Assembly: GCA_947467145.1 (NCBI GenBank)
Contig: CANIGJ010000007.1
Location: forward strand, 1-64,000
DNA length: 64,000 bases
Reading direction: 5' to 3'
Source: Rhodospirillaceae bacterium
Lineage (GTDB): Bacteria; Pseudomonadota; Alphaproteobacteria; Rhodospirillales; UBA2165
Part shown: piece after piece, positions 43,207 to 52,015 of the stretch
Position numbering within the stretch: position 1 is the first letter of the stretch
How the letters are laid out: each line of letters begins with the position of its first letter
Program-made: the position numbers and the translations under genes
Notes under the pieces: generated by a model
What the model was told of the DNA's origin: nothing
Databases searched by the model: none
What the model saw: only the letters and a program-made list of their open reading frames with translations

Positions 43207-44472
43207 CTACTCAGCCGCCACTCGACGCTGGCGGCCGGTTTCCAGATTGATGGTTTCGCGCCGAACGTGGGATCGTGCAAGCCCGACGACGACGAGGCCG
43301 ATCAGAGCGGCGACGAACAACGGCGCCTGCACGCCGACGAGCGTTCCGGCCCAACCGATGATCATGGCGCCCAAGGCCGGCCCACCGGTCGAGATCATGC
43401 TGTCGAGCGACATTACGCGCGCGCGTAAACTCGGCTCGACATTGTTCTGGATCAGGGTCGAGGCCGACGTGCTGGCCAGGACGACGCAGAAGCCGCAGAC
43501 GTAAAGCGCCGGGATCGAGAGCCAGACGGTATTCGACAGCGAAAAGACAACAAGCGAACACAGCCCCGTCACCACGCCGCGCAACAGCATCCGCGTCAGG
43601 CCTTCGTTGCGGCCACGCCAGGCGATCACCAAGCCGCCCGACATAGCGCCGCAGCCGAATGCGGTGGCGAGTTTGGCCAAGCCGCCGTCACCCATCTGCA
43701 GCACCTGCGCGGCGACGCTCGCCAGCATCTCCAAGGCAGGCTGTACGAACAGCGCCATCACCGCGACCATCAGGATCATCAGACGGATGCCCTTGTGCGT
43801 CGCGGCATAACGCATGCCTTCGGCGAGGTCCTGCAGCAAATTGGTCCGCGCCCCAGTGCGCGCGGGTTGGCGTTCCGGCTTCAGCATCGGCAAGGTCGCG
43901 ACCGCGATGAAGGCGCCGATGCCGAAATAGGACAGCGCCGCACCAACGCCGAGAAATTCGATAAAGGCCCAGCCGAGCATGGGACCGGCGAAGTTGGCGG
44001 CGTAATAGGTTGCGCTGTTGAAGCCGACGGCGGCCGGCAGGCACCCCGGCTCAACCAGCGCGGGCAGCAAAGCTTGGCGCGACGAGATGGAAAAGGCGCG
44101 GCTGCAGCCGTTGAGCGCGCTCAGCGCCACGATCCATTCCGCCGTCAGGCCGGTATAGAACCACGCCATCAGGCCGAGCGCGAAACCGGAGATACCGGTC
44201 GCGGCGATCGACCAGATCAATTGCCGCAAATGCCCGTAACGGTCGGCACAGACACCGCCCACGGGGCAGAGCAGCAGGATCGGCACCATCTGCGCGGCCG
44301 CCGCGATGCCGAGCCAGGCCGTGGAATGGGTCAGGTCCCAGATCATATAGGCGATGGCCAGGCGATAGACCCAGGCGCCAAGACTGAGATTGAGCTGCCC
44401 CCACCAGAAGATCTTGAAATTGCGGCTTTGGAACGCGGTCCCGATGCCGCCCATAGAGATTGCGAGGGCCAT
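43207..44472 (-). CDS. MFS exporter, EntS-like, tandem copy 1 (operon head)
   Basis: 421 residues from the ATG at 44472; a GTG at 44481 would add three. SRNFKIFWWGQLNLSLGAWVYRLAIAYMIWDLTHSTAWLGI aligns with copies 2 and 3 but is the most diverged, and its loop is VCADRYGHLRQLI. It leads the unit. Presence of three distinct transporters beside one dehydrogenase suggests related but different substrates or partner subunits. Confidence 0.9.
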   Translation of the reverse strand: MALAISMGGIGTAFQSRNFKIFWWGQLNLSLGAWVYRLAIAYMIWDLTHSTAWLGIAAAAQMVPILLLCPVGGVCADRYGHLRQLIWSIAATGISGFALGLMAWFYTGLTAEWIVALSALNGCSRAFSISSRQALLPALVEPGCLPAAVGFNSATYYAANFAGPMLGWAFIEFLGVGAALSYFGIGAFIAVATLPMLKPERQPARTGARTNLLQDLAEGMRYAATHKGIRLMILMVAVMALFVQPALEMLASVAAQVLQMGDGGLAKLATAFGCGAMSGGLVIAWRGRNEGLTRMLLRGVVTGLCSLVVFSLSNTVWLSIPALYVCGFCVVLASTSASTLIQNNVEPSLRARVMSLDSMISTGGPALGAMIIGWAGTLVGVQAPLFVAALIGLVVVGLARSHVRRETINLETGRQRRVAAE

Positions 44473-44579
44473 GATCCACACTAGGTTGGCAAAGCCCCCG
44501 CGTCAAAAAATCCCTTCGCGTCTGCAAAAACTCCGATTAGGGTAACCGCATCAGCCCGCTTACCGGAGACCGCCCAACG

Positions 44580-44738
44580 GTGGATCTCATCCGCATTATC
44601 TTCGCGATCATCTTGCCGCCGCTCGGTGTCTTCCTCCAGGTCGGGCTCGGCCTACATTTTTGGATCAATATATTGCTGACCTTGTGCGGTTTCGTGCCGG
44701 GCATCGTCCACGCGATCTGGGTCATCGCCAAGAAATAA
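44580..44738 (+). CDS. Pmp3/YqaE-family small membrane peptide
   Basis: 52 residues from a GTG at 44580, with GGAG upstream at a slightly long spacing. VDLIRIIFAIILPPLGVFLQ then GLHFWINILLTLCGFVPG and IVHAIWVIAKK is the typical UPF0057/Pmp3 pattern: two hydrophobic helices with a PPLGVF turn. Such peptides modulate membrane potential or salt tolerance. The gene is too short and starts with GTG, so it is easily missed. Confidence 0.88.
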   Translation: MDLIRIIFAIILPPLGVFLQVGLGLHFWINILLTLCGFVPGIVHAIWVIAKK

Positions 44739-44844
44739 GGCCGAGGGAAGCGTACGATCGGCACCCCCGACTTAGCATCGTCCCACTTGCCTGTTTCAGG
44801 CGAATCGGGCGATTTTAACGTCCGATCAACGGGATAAGCGCGCG

Positions 44845-45234
44845 ATGTCGGAAGAAGAACGGCGCCATACAGTCACCCCCAGCCGAATCAACGACGCAAA
44901 GCGGATACAGGTTGGCGAAGGCCAACACGTGTTTCGCGAGCGCGAGAGCGGTGATGCCGCGTTCGTCGTGCTGGACGGCAAGATCGCGATCTATAAGACC
45001 ACCGAACAGGGCGAGCACGTGCTGGCCTCGCTCGGCAAAGGCGCCATGTTCGGCGAGATGGCGCTGATCGACGATCAGGTCCGCATGGCCTCGGCCAAGG
45101 CGATCGACGGCCCGGCGACGGTCCTGGTGGTCACGCGCGACGCCTTCAAGAAACGCATGGACGTGCTCGATCCTTTCACGCGCGGCCTGATCAAGATCCT
45201 CACCGAGAATATCCGCACCATCCAAAAGGATTGA
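44845..45234 (+). CDS. Stand-alone cyclic-nucleotide-binding-type domain protein
   Basis: 129 residues forming a single cNMP-binding beta barrel (about 18-115), with GEMALIDD at 70-77 where CRP-like pockets bind the ribose-phosphate. No DNA-binding domain follows. Such proteins act as regulatory subunits or sensors for partner proteins. It sits seven bases upstream of an MFS exporter, to which it may be functionally linked. A small hairpin (GCCTG/CAGGC) is at 44789-44801. Confidence 0.85.
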   Translation: MSEEERRHTVTPSRINDAKRIQVGEGQHVFRERESGDAAFVVLDGKIAIYKTTEQGEHVLASLGKGAMFGEMALIDDQVRMASAKAIDGPATVLVVTRDAFKKRMDVLDPFTRGLIKILTENIRTIQKD

Positions 45235-45241
45235 GGCGCGC

Positions 45242-46468
45242 ATGGCCGCACCTCCTTTGCCCGCGGCCCCAAAGTCGCGCGAACCCGGCTTCGTTCTTAC
45301 CTCCGGTTATGGTGCCGCCACCTTCCTGGGCGCGCTCGGCACCGATGCCTTCCTGCCCGCGATGGTCGCCATCGCGCATGCCTTCGATGCCGATCTCGGC
45401 CGCATCCAATTTGCCGTCGCCGCGTTTTTCTTCGGCGGCGCACTCGGCCAGGCGATCATCGGCCCGCTCGCCGACCGCTTCGGCCGCCGCCCGGTCCTGC
45501 TCACGGGCATCGCGCTCTATTCGCTGACCGCGCTATCGGCCATGTGGGCCGCCGACATTACCGTATTGATCCTGCTGCGCGGCTTGCAGGGCGCAGCCGG
45601 GTCGTCCGGGCGCATCGTCATCCGCGCGATCATCCGCGATCTGTATGCGCGCGAAGTGGCGGCGCGCGTGTTGTCCTACATCACCGTGATCGGCACCTGC
45701 ATCCCCATCTTCGGGCCGATGATCAGCGCCCAGCTCATCATCCATTTCGACTGGCATGCCGTGTTCCTGTTCATGGCGCTGTTCTCGGCCGGCATCTGGT
45801 TGCTGCTGTGGCATTACGTCGACGAGTCGCTCGGCGAAAAAAATCTGCACGCGATCCGCCCAATGACCATGCTGATCAATTTCGTCGAGATCGCACGCAA
45901 CCGCATGTTCCTGGTCTATGCCCTTCTGGCGGTCGGCGGGCCCTTGGGTCTGTCGGCATTCCTGTCGGCATCGTCGGCGATCCTGATCGGCCAGCGCGGT
46001 CTCGATCCTGACACGTTCAGTTTCTATTTCTCGATGGTGATGGCATCGAACGCGGTGGCGGCCTTCGTCAATGCGCGCCTGATCGCACATTTCGGCTTCG
46101 CGCCGATGCTGGCGGGCGGCGTGATGATCTGCGCCATCGCCGGCGTCACCGAACTGACCTTGGCATTGAGCGGTGTGACATCGACCTGGGCGATCATCGG
46201 GCCGATGATGGCCTATATGGTCGGCATGGCCTTCGTGCAATCGCCGGCCCAGGTCGGCGCACTCGTGCCCTTCGCCAGTCGCGCCGGTGCGGCATCGTCG
46301 CTCATCGGCATCATGCAGGGATTGCTGAGCACGGTCTCGTCGGTCCTGGTCGGCCTGGCGCCCAAGGTCAGCGCCGCCCCGATGGCGGCAGTGACCGCCT
46401 TCGCCGGCGTTTCGGTTCTGCTCATATACGTCTTCGCCGCACGGAAATTCGAAGCCGAAGACCACTGA
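45242..46468 (+). CDS. Bcr/CflA-type MFS multidrug exporter
   Basis: 408 residues with 12 helices. LGTDAFLPAMVAIAHAFDADLGRIQFAVAAFFFGGALGQAIIGPLADRFGRRPVLLTG and AAGSSGRIVIRAIIRDLY are typical of the Bcr/CflA group (bicyclomycin or sulfonamide resistance). The motif A loop GPLADRFGRRPVL is intact. The substrate is unknown. It is in an operon with the cNMP-binding protein, an unusual pairing. Confidence 0.92.
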   Translation: MAAPPLPAAPKSREPGFVLTSGYGAATFLGALGTDAFLPAMVAIAHAFDADLGRIQFAVAAFFFGGALGQAIIGPLADRFGRRPVLLTGIALYSLTALSAMWAADITVLILLRGLQGAAGSSGRIVIRAIIRDLYAREVAARVLSYITVIGTCIPIFGPMISAQLIIHFDWHAVFLFMALFSAGIWLLLWHYVDESLGEKNLHAIRPMTMLINFVEIARNRMFLVYALLAVGGPLGLSAFLSASSAILIGQRGLDPDTFSFYFSMVMASNAVAAFVNARLIAHFGFAPMLAGGVMICAIAGVTELTLALSGVTSTWAIIGPMMAYMVGMAFVQSPAQVGALVPFASRAGAASSLIGIMQGLLSTVSSVLVGLAPKVSAAPMAAVTAFAGVSVLLIYVFAARKFEAEDH

Positions 46469-46524
46469 GGGAATTGAAGGCCTGCCCGGCCTATGGGACA
46501 GTGCCCGGCAAATAAGGAGGCATC

Positions 46525-47265
46525 ATGACCCTATCGAATTCCGAAGCGGCGCTGCGGCGCGATGTCGCGGCCTGCACCCGGATGCTCGTACATGAGAACA
46601 TCCTCGGATATAGCGGCCATATCAGCGCCCGCCTGCCCGGCCGCGACGCCCTGGTCATCCAGCCCGGCGTGCTGAGCCGCAGCGAGGTCAATCCCGAGCA
46701 ATTGGTGGTCGTCGATTTCGACGGCAAGGTGCTGGCCGGCAAGGAAAACGGCAAGCCGCCGTCCGAGGTCTTCATCCATACCGAGATCATGAAGGCGCGC
46801 CCCGACGTGAACGCCGTCGCGCATTTCCATCCCGAAACCGCGACGCTGTTTACCTTGGTCGACGATGTGCCGTTCGGGCCGGTGAAGAATCACGCCGCGC
46901 GCTGGATCGCCGGCACGCCGACGCATAACGACCCCAGCCATATCGACAGCCCGGCCTCGGGCAAGGCGCTGGCCGATACCTTGGCCAAATACGAGGCCGC
47001 CCTGATCCGTGCGCATGGCGCCGTCGTCGTGGCGGAAGATGTGCGCGCCCTGTTCGTCGATTGCGTCCATTTCGAGGAAAACGCGCAAGCGCTCTATCGC
47101 GCCGCCGCCATCGGACGGGTCAATCCGCTGACCAAGGAAGAAGCGGCCGCGTTCATGCATTCGTTCGATCGCCCGTGGCATTCGGCGAAGCTGTGGGATT
47201 ATTACGTCGGCAATGCCATCAAGGCCGGCGTGGTCGATGCGAGCTACGCACCTAGTCTGGAGTAG
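46525..47265 (+). CDS. Class II aldolase/adducin-family protein
   Basis: 246 residues. Zinc-site histidines in HFHPETATLFTLV and the later HGAVVVAEDVRALFVDCVHFEENAQ; the acidic catalytic region is PPSEVFIHTEIMK. The family covers fuculose-phosphate aldolase, ribulose-5-phosphate epimerase and related decarboxylases or hydratases; the exact reaction is unclear. GGAGG precedes the ATG. Its stop lies four bases before the convergent livM gene. Confidence 0.9.
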   Translation: MTLSNSEAALRRDVAACTRMLVHENILGYSGHISARLPGRDALVIQPGVLSRSEVNPEQLVVVDFDGKVLAGKENGKPPSEVFIHTEIMKARPDVNAVAHFHPETATLFTLVDDVPFGPVKNHAARWIAGTPTHNDPSHIDSPASGKALADTLAKYEAALIRAHGAVVVAEDVRALFVDCVHFEENAQALYRAAAIGRVNPLTKEEAAAFMHSFDRPWHSAKLWDYYVGNAIKAGVVDASYAPSLE

Positions 47266-47268
47266 CGT

Positions 47269-48222
47269 CTAGTCTGCTTTGCCGCGCCGACGCTGTAGGA
47301 AGGCTTGCGCCTCGCCGACGATGCCGCGGCGGAACAGCAAGATGCACAGGATAAAGATCGTGCCGATCACCAATTGGATCGGCAGGCCTGAATCGGCGAG
47401 ATAATTTTCCAACGTCACGACGACCAACGCGCCGACGATCGGGCCGAACAAGGTACCGAGTCCGCCCAGCAATGTCATGAGAATGACGCTGCCCGATGTC
47501 GTCCAATGCACATCGGTCAGGGTCGCGAGCTTGAACGCGATGGCCTTGTTGGCGCCCGCAAGGCCCGCCAGCGCCGCCGACAGCACGAACGCCTGCAGCT
47601 TGAACCGGTTCGCTTCGAAACCGAGCGAGATGGCGCGCGGCTCGTTATCGCGGATCGCATGCAGGATCTGACCGAACGGCGAATGCGTCGTGCGATGGAT
47701 CAGCGCGATGGCGCAGATGAAGATCAGCAGCGTGGTGAAATAGAGCGTCAGCGGATTGTCGAGCTCGAACAGCCCCAGGACCTTGCCGCGCGGCACCGAG
47801 GTCAAGCCATCCTCCGCCCCGGTGAAGGGCAATTGCAGTGCCAGGAAATAAACCATCTGCGCCAGGGCCAGGGTGATCATCGCGAAATAGATGCCTTGGC
47901 GCCGGATCGCCAAATAACCGAAACAAGCCCCCAGCGCTGCCGCCGTCGCCACACCGGCGAGGATGGAGGCTTCGAACGGCCAACCCCAGGCCTTGGCCGT
48001 ATGCCCGGCGATATAGGCCGACGCGCCGAAATAGGCCGCATGGCCGAAGGACAATAGATTGCACGAACCAAGCAACAGATTGAACGCGCTGGCGAACAGC
48101 GCGTAGCACAGCACCTTGGTCAGAAATAGCGGATAGAACATGAACGGCGCCGCAATCGCGATGGCCAGCACCGCGAGGAGCAGCGGTATGGAGCGGCGAT
48201 CAGGGAGATGAAGATCTTGCAT
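47269..48222 (-). CDS. livM: Branched-chain amino acid-type ABC permease LivM
   Basis: 317 residues, about eight to nine helices, ending in the LivM signature LLGGLGTLFGPIVGALVVVTLENYL. Together with LivH it forms the membrane channel for branched-chain amino acids or aromatic or other small ligands (HAAT family). It is last of the five-gene liv operon, with short gaps of three bases to livH. Confidence 0.95.
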   Translation of the reverse strand: MQDLHLPDRRSIPLLLAVLAIAIAAPFMFYPLFLTKVLCYALFASAFNLLLGSCNLLSFGHAAYFGASAYIAGHTAKAWGWPFEASILAGVATAAALGACFGYLAIRRQGIYFAMITLALAQMVYFLALQLPFTGAEDGLTSVPRGKVLGLFELDNPLTLYFTTLLIFICAIALIHRTTHSPFGQILHAIRDNEPRAISLGFEANRFKLQAFVLSAALAGLAGANKAIAFKLATLTDVHWTTSGSVILMTLLGGLGTLFGPIVGALVVVTLENYLADSGLPIQLVIGTIFILCILLFRRGIVGEAQAFLQRRRGKAD

Positions 48223-48225
48223 CGG

Positions 48226-49095
48226 CTATTTCTCCCGCCCGAATAGGCCGGCCGGACGCAACAGCAGAACGGCAATCATGATCACGAACACCACCATGTT
48301 GGAGCCCTGCGGATAATAGACTTTCGCGAGCCCTTCGAGCAGGCCGAGCGAGACGCTGGTGACGATCGCGCCCATGATCGAGCCCATGCCGCCGATGACG
48401 ATGATGGCAAAGACGACGATGATCAGATCGGCCCCCATGATCGGGCTCACCGTGTAGATGGGCGCGGCCAATACACCGGCAGCCCCGGCGAGCGCCACAC
48501 CCGCGCCAAAGCCCAATGTCATAAGGGCCGGCACATTGATGCCGAATGCACGGGTCAAGGTCGGGTTCTCGGTGGCAGCGCGCAAGGTGCGCCCCAATGA
48601 GGTTTTTTCCAGCGCATACCAGACCAGGAAACAGGTCGTCAGCGACGCGATGACGACCCAAGCGCGATATTTCGGCAGGAACATGAAACCGAGGTTAAAG
48701 CCGCCTGCCAATTCCGTCGGCACCGGATAGGGCCGCCCGGCGGTCTGGAAGATGTAGATGAACAGCCCTTGCGTAAAAGTCAGGATGCCGAAGGTCAGCA
48801 ATAGACCGTATTCGTGCGGCAGCTTGTAGACGCGGCGCAGCAAGGTCCGCTCGATCGCCGCACCGATGAGGCCGACGATCAACGGCGACAGGACCAACGC
48901 ATAGAAATAGCCGATGCCGGCTTCGCGCAACAGCAGCCATGAGAAGAACGCGCCCATCATATAAAAGGCGCCTTGCGCGATATTGGTGATGCCGAGCAGG
49001 CCGAAGATGATGGCAAGGCCGATGCTCATCATGGCGTAGAACGAGCCGTTGATCAGGCCGACCAGCAATTGTCCGAGAAGGGCTTGGATCGGCAT
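48226..49095 (-). CDS. livH: Branched-chain amino acid-type ABC permease LivH
   Basis: 289 residues with eight helices; N-terminal LLVGLINGSFYAMMSIGLAIIFGLLGITNIAQGAFYMMGAF is the LivH start pattern and GGMGSIMGAIVTSVSLGLLEG its C-terminal EAA-like loop. Pairs with LivM. Cytoplasmic coupling to LivG/LivF is expected. Confidence 0.95.
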   Translation of the reverse strand: MPIQALLGQLLVGLINGSFYAMMSIGLAIIFGLLGITNIAQGAFYMMGAFFSWLLLREAGIGYFYALVLSPLIVGLIGAAIERTLLRRVYKLPHEYGLLLTFGILTFTQGLFIYIFQTAGRPYPVPTELAGGFNLGFMFLPKYRAWVVIASLTTCFLVWYALEKTSLGRTLRAATENPTLTRAFGINVPALMTLGFGAGVALAGAAGVLAAPIYTVSPIMGADLIIVVFAIIVIGGMGSIMGAIVTSVSLGLLEGLAKVYYPQGSNMVVFVIMIAVLLLRPAGLFGREK

Positions 49096-49098
49096 GAG

Positions 49099-49803
49099 TC
49101 AGACCCCGAGATAGGATTTTATTTTGTCGAGGCTGGACGGCACATCGGCCTTGGCGATGACATCGATGACGCGGCCGTTTTCCATCACGTAATGCCGATC
49201 GGCGAGGCGCGCGGCGAAGCGGAAATTCTGTTCTACCAGGATCATCGTGTGGCCCTTGGCCTTCATCGCCTCGACCGCCTTGCCGATCTGCTGCACGATG
49301 ACGGGGGCCAAACCTTCGGTCGGCTCATCGAGCAGGAAGATATTGGCGCCGGTACGCAGCACGCGCGCGAAAGCCAGCATCTGCTGTTCGCCGCCCGACA
49401 GGCGCGTACCCTGGCTGCGGCGGCGCTCCAAGAGGTTCGGGAACAATTGCCAGATATCGTCGAGGCTCATGCCGCCGGGGCCGAGGCGCGGCGGCAGCAT
49501 CAGGTTTTCCATCACGTCGAGGCTCGAATAGATGCCGCGTTCTTCCGGCACATAGCCGATACCGAGACGCGCGATGCGCTCGGACGGATCGGCAATGGTT
49601 TCGCGCCCCTGGATGCGGATCGAACCCTGGCGGTTTTCCAAAATGCCCATGATGGCGCGCAAGGTCGTCGTCTTGCCGGCACCGTTGCGTCCGATGATGG
49701 TGATGACTTCGCCCGCCGCGACATCGAGATCGACGCCATGCAGCACATGAGATTCGCCGTAATAGCCTTGCAGCTGGCGGATGGCGATGACCGGCTCAGT
49801 CAT
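49099..49803 (-). CDS. livF: ABC transporter ATP-binding protein LivF
   Basis: 234 residues from the ATG at 49803, overlapping the stop of livG by eight bases. Walker A GRNGAGKTT, signature LSGGEQQMLAFAR, Walker B IFLLDEPTEGLAP and the H-loop neighbourhood MILVEQNFRFA; the DEPTEGLAP sequence is diagnostic of LivF. Drives import at the inner membrane. Confidence 0.96.
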   Translation of the reverse strand: MTEPVIAIRQLQGYYGESHVLHGVDLDVAAGEVITIIGRNGAGKTTTLRAIMGILENRQGSIRIQGRETIADPSERIARLGIGYVPEERGIYSSLDVMENLMLPPRLGPGGMSLDDIWQLFPNLLERRRSQGTRLSGGEQQMLAFARVLRTGANIFLLDEPTEGLAPVIVQQIGKAVEAMKAKGHTMILVEQNFRFAARLADRHYVMENGRVIDVIAKADVPSSLDKIKSYLGV

Positions 49804-50560
49804 GATCGGTGCCCACATAGGCCTCGATCACGGCCGGGTCGCGCGACACCACATCGTAGGTGCCTTCGGCCAGGATTTCGCCGCGCGCCAGGACGGTAAT
49901 GCGATCCGATAGATCGGCGACGACCGACAAATTGTGTTCGACCATCAGCACCGTGCGATTGACGGCGACACGGCGGATCAGCTCGGCCGTGCGGTTGACG
50001 TCTTCATGCGCCATGCCGGCCATCGGCTCGTCGAGCAGCAGTAGTTCAGGTTCTAGCGCCAACGTGGTGGCGAGTTCAAGCGCGCGGCGGCGGCCGTAGG
50101 GTAGTTCGCCCGCCGTGCGATCGCGCATGGCATCGAGCCCGACCTGATCGAGCAGTTCGCGCGCGCGCGTATCCAGGCTATGCAGGCGGCGCTCCGAGCG
50201 CCAAAACGCGAAGTGATCGGTGCGGAAACGCTGCAATGCGATGCGGACATTTTCGAGCGCCGTCATGCTGGCGAAAACGGCGGAAATCTGGAACGAGCGC
50301 ACCATGCCGAGACGCGCGATCTCGCTCGACGTTTCCTTGGTGATGTCCTGGCCCTTGAAGAAAATGCGGCCCGACGTCGGCTGATGGAATTTCGTGGCGA
50401 GATTGAAGACCGTGGTCTTGCCCGCGCCATTGGGGCCGATCAACGCGTGGATCGTGCCTGGCATGACGGCGAGCGACAGATCGCGCACCGCATCGAAGCC
50501 CGCGAACGACTTGCGGACGTGGTCCATGCGCAGGATGGGCGCGGCCTGATCAGCGATCAT
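49796..50560 (-). CDS. livG: ABC transporter ATP-binding protein LivG
   Basis: 254 residues. Walker A GPNGAGKTT, a GxxRSFQISAVFASMTALENVRIA segment and Walker B LLLLDEPMAGMAHEDVNRTAEL; the DEPxAGM sequence is typical of LivG. The signature is degenerate: the LSGGxQ position reads LPYGRRRALELA, normal for LivG. It is separated from the receptor gene by a hairpin with a T-run. Confidence 0.95.
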   Translation of the reverse strand: MIADQAAPILRMDHVRKSFAGFDAVRDLSLAVMPGTIHALIGPNGAGKTTVFNLATKFHQPTSGRIFFKGQDITKETSSEIARLGMVRSFQISAVFASMTALENVRIALQRFRTDHFAFWRSERRLHSLDTRARELLDQVGLDAMRDRTAGELPYGRRRALELATTLALEPELLLLDEPMAGMAHEDVNRTAELIRRVAVNRTVLMVEHNLSVVADLSDRITVLARGEILAEGTYDVVSRDPAVIEAYVGTDHD

Positions 50561-50590
50561 ACAATGCTCAGGGGATATTCGATACGAACG

Positions 50591-50634
50591 ACAAACAAAA
50601 AACAGGCGCTTCCACCAGTGGTGAAAGCGCCTGT
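50591..50634 (-). terminator. Intrinsic terminator/attenuator between liv receptor and livG
   Basis: On the minus strand ACAGGCGCTT, then a G-U pair and CACC, fold back on GGTG and AAGCGCCTGT around a tiny loop, and a T-rich run follows (50591-50601). It lies between the receptor gene and livG, so it probably lowers readthrough and keeps the receptor in excess. Confidence 0.8.
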
Positions 50635-50643
50635 CCGTTGCGA

Positions 50644-51855
50644 TTATTTAGTAAACGCGGGGCAACCACCCTCGGAGATCGGACGGAAGGCGTCCTTGCC
50701 GGGGATCGTCGCGATGACTTCCTGCAAGTCCCACTCGCTCTTGGATTCAGACGGCTTCTTGATGCGCACGAGATAGACGTCATGGACCATACGTCCGTCT
50801 TCACGCAGCGTGCCGGCCTGGGTGAAGGCATCCTTCACCGGGGTCTTGCGCATCTGCGCCAGCACGACCTTCGGATCGGTCGAGTTGGTTGCCTGCACGG
50901 CCTTGAGGTAATTCAGCACGGCCGAATAGGTGCCGACATGGAAGGTCGCCGGTGCGGTTTTACGACGCTCGATGAACTTCTTCATGAACGCCTGGGCGTC
51001 CGCGCTCATATCTGGCGTCCAGGTGGTGACATAAAGGCCGTCCTGCGCGACATCCAGGCTGGCGCTCTTAATCGCCGGCAGGGAGTCGAGACCCAGGGCC
51101 ACGATCTTCTGGCCGCCGGCCATCAGGCCGAATTCCTTGGCCGCCTTGACCGAGTTGATCGCATCGTCGCCGCCATTATTCATGGCGATGACATCGGCCT
51201 TGGAGGCCTGTGCCTGCAGCACGAAGGACGAGAAATCGGTGGTGCCGAGCGGAGCCTTCACCGAACCCACGACTTCACCGCCGGCCGCTTTGACGGCCGC
51301 GCCGACCGCGCCTTCGAGCGCCGCGCCGAACGCATAATCGGCCGAGATGAAGAACCATTTTTTGCCCAAGGTGGGAACGGCGAGGCCGATGCCTTTGCCC
51401 ATCTGGTAGGTGTCGTAGATCCAATGCACCGAGTTATCGGGTGCGCAGGCCTTGCCGGTGAAATCGGCCGAACCAGCACTGGTCAACAGCACGGTCTTGT
51501 TCTTCGCCTTGGCGACGTCGAGGACCGCAAAGCCGACAGCGGAATTGACGAGATCGGTGACGGCGTCGACCTTATCGACGTCGAACCAGCGGTTGGCGAC
51601 CGACACGCCGACGTCCGGCTTATTCTGATGGTCGCCGGCCAGAATTTCGATCGGCATGCCGTTGATCTTGCCGCCGAATTCCTCGGCCGCCATCTTGGCC
51701 GCTTCGACCGAGCCATTGCCCGAATTCTGCTCATACCCGCCCGACAGATCGGTCAGCACGCCGATGCGGACGCGCCCGTTCGCGATCTCAGCCTGCGCCG
51801 ACGTCGCCAGCATCGCGGTCGCGGCAACAGCACCCAACAAATTACGAATCGACAT
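50644..51855 (-). CDS. livK: Liv-family periplasmic amino acid-type binding protein
   Basis: 403 residues from the ATG at 51855 behind GGGAGGAAACAATC; the signal peptide ends SAQA. Type I binding fold: VRIGVLTDLSGGYEQNSGNGSVEAAKMAAEEFGG, then HQNKPDVGVSVANRW and ADVIAMNNGGDDAINSVKAAKEFGL. This is the HAAT/urea-amide-type group; the ligand may be branched-chain amino acids, or aromatic acids, since such genes vary. It heads the operon and is probably the most abundant product. Confidence 0.93.
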   Translation of the reverse strand: MSIRNLLGAVAATAMLATSAQAEIANGRVRIGVLTDLSGGYEQNSGNGSVEAAKMAAEEFGGKINGMPIEILAGDHQNKPDVGVSVANRWFDVDKVDAVTDLVNSAVGFAVLDVAKAKNKTVLLTSAGSADFTGKACAPDNSVHWIYDTYQMGKGIGLAVPTLGKKWFFISADYAFGAALEGAVGAAVKAAGGEVVGSVKAPLGTTDFSSFVLQAQASKADVIAMNNGGDDAINSVKAAKEFGLMAGGQKIVALGLDSLPAIKSASLDVAQDGLYVTTWTPDMSADAQAFMKKFIERRKTAPATFHVGTYSAVLNYLKAVQATNSTDPKVVLAQMRKTPVKDAFTQAGTLREDGRMVHDVYLVRIKKPSESKSEWDLQEVIATIPGKDAFRPISEGGCPAFTK

Positions 51856-51928
51856 GATTGTTTCCTCCCGTTGTAGAAGTCCCACAGATTTTTTAACGGT
51901 CGTCTTAGCGCGACCCGTTTCCGATCTA

Positions 51929-51945
51929 TATCAGGAAACCTGATA
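51929..51945. promoter_or_regulatory. Palindrome upstream of the liv operon
   Basis: TATCAGG-AAA-CCTGATA is a perfect seven-base inverted repeat 73 bases upstream of the receptor ATG, followed at 51942 by a second short palindrome, GATACGTATC. A candidate operator. Confidence 0.5.
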
Positions 51946-52015
51946 CGTATCGGGAGTGTACTCCGCTTTGGCTTTTCCGGCTAGGGGGAGAATCTGAGAC
52001 GTATTCGGCGTTATA

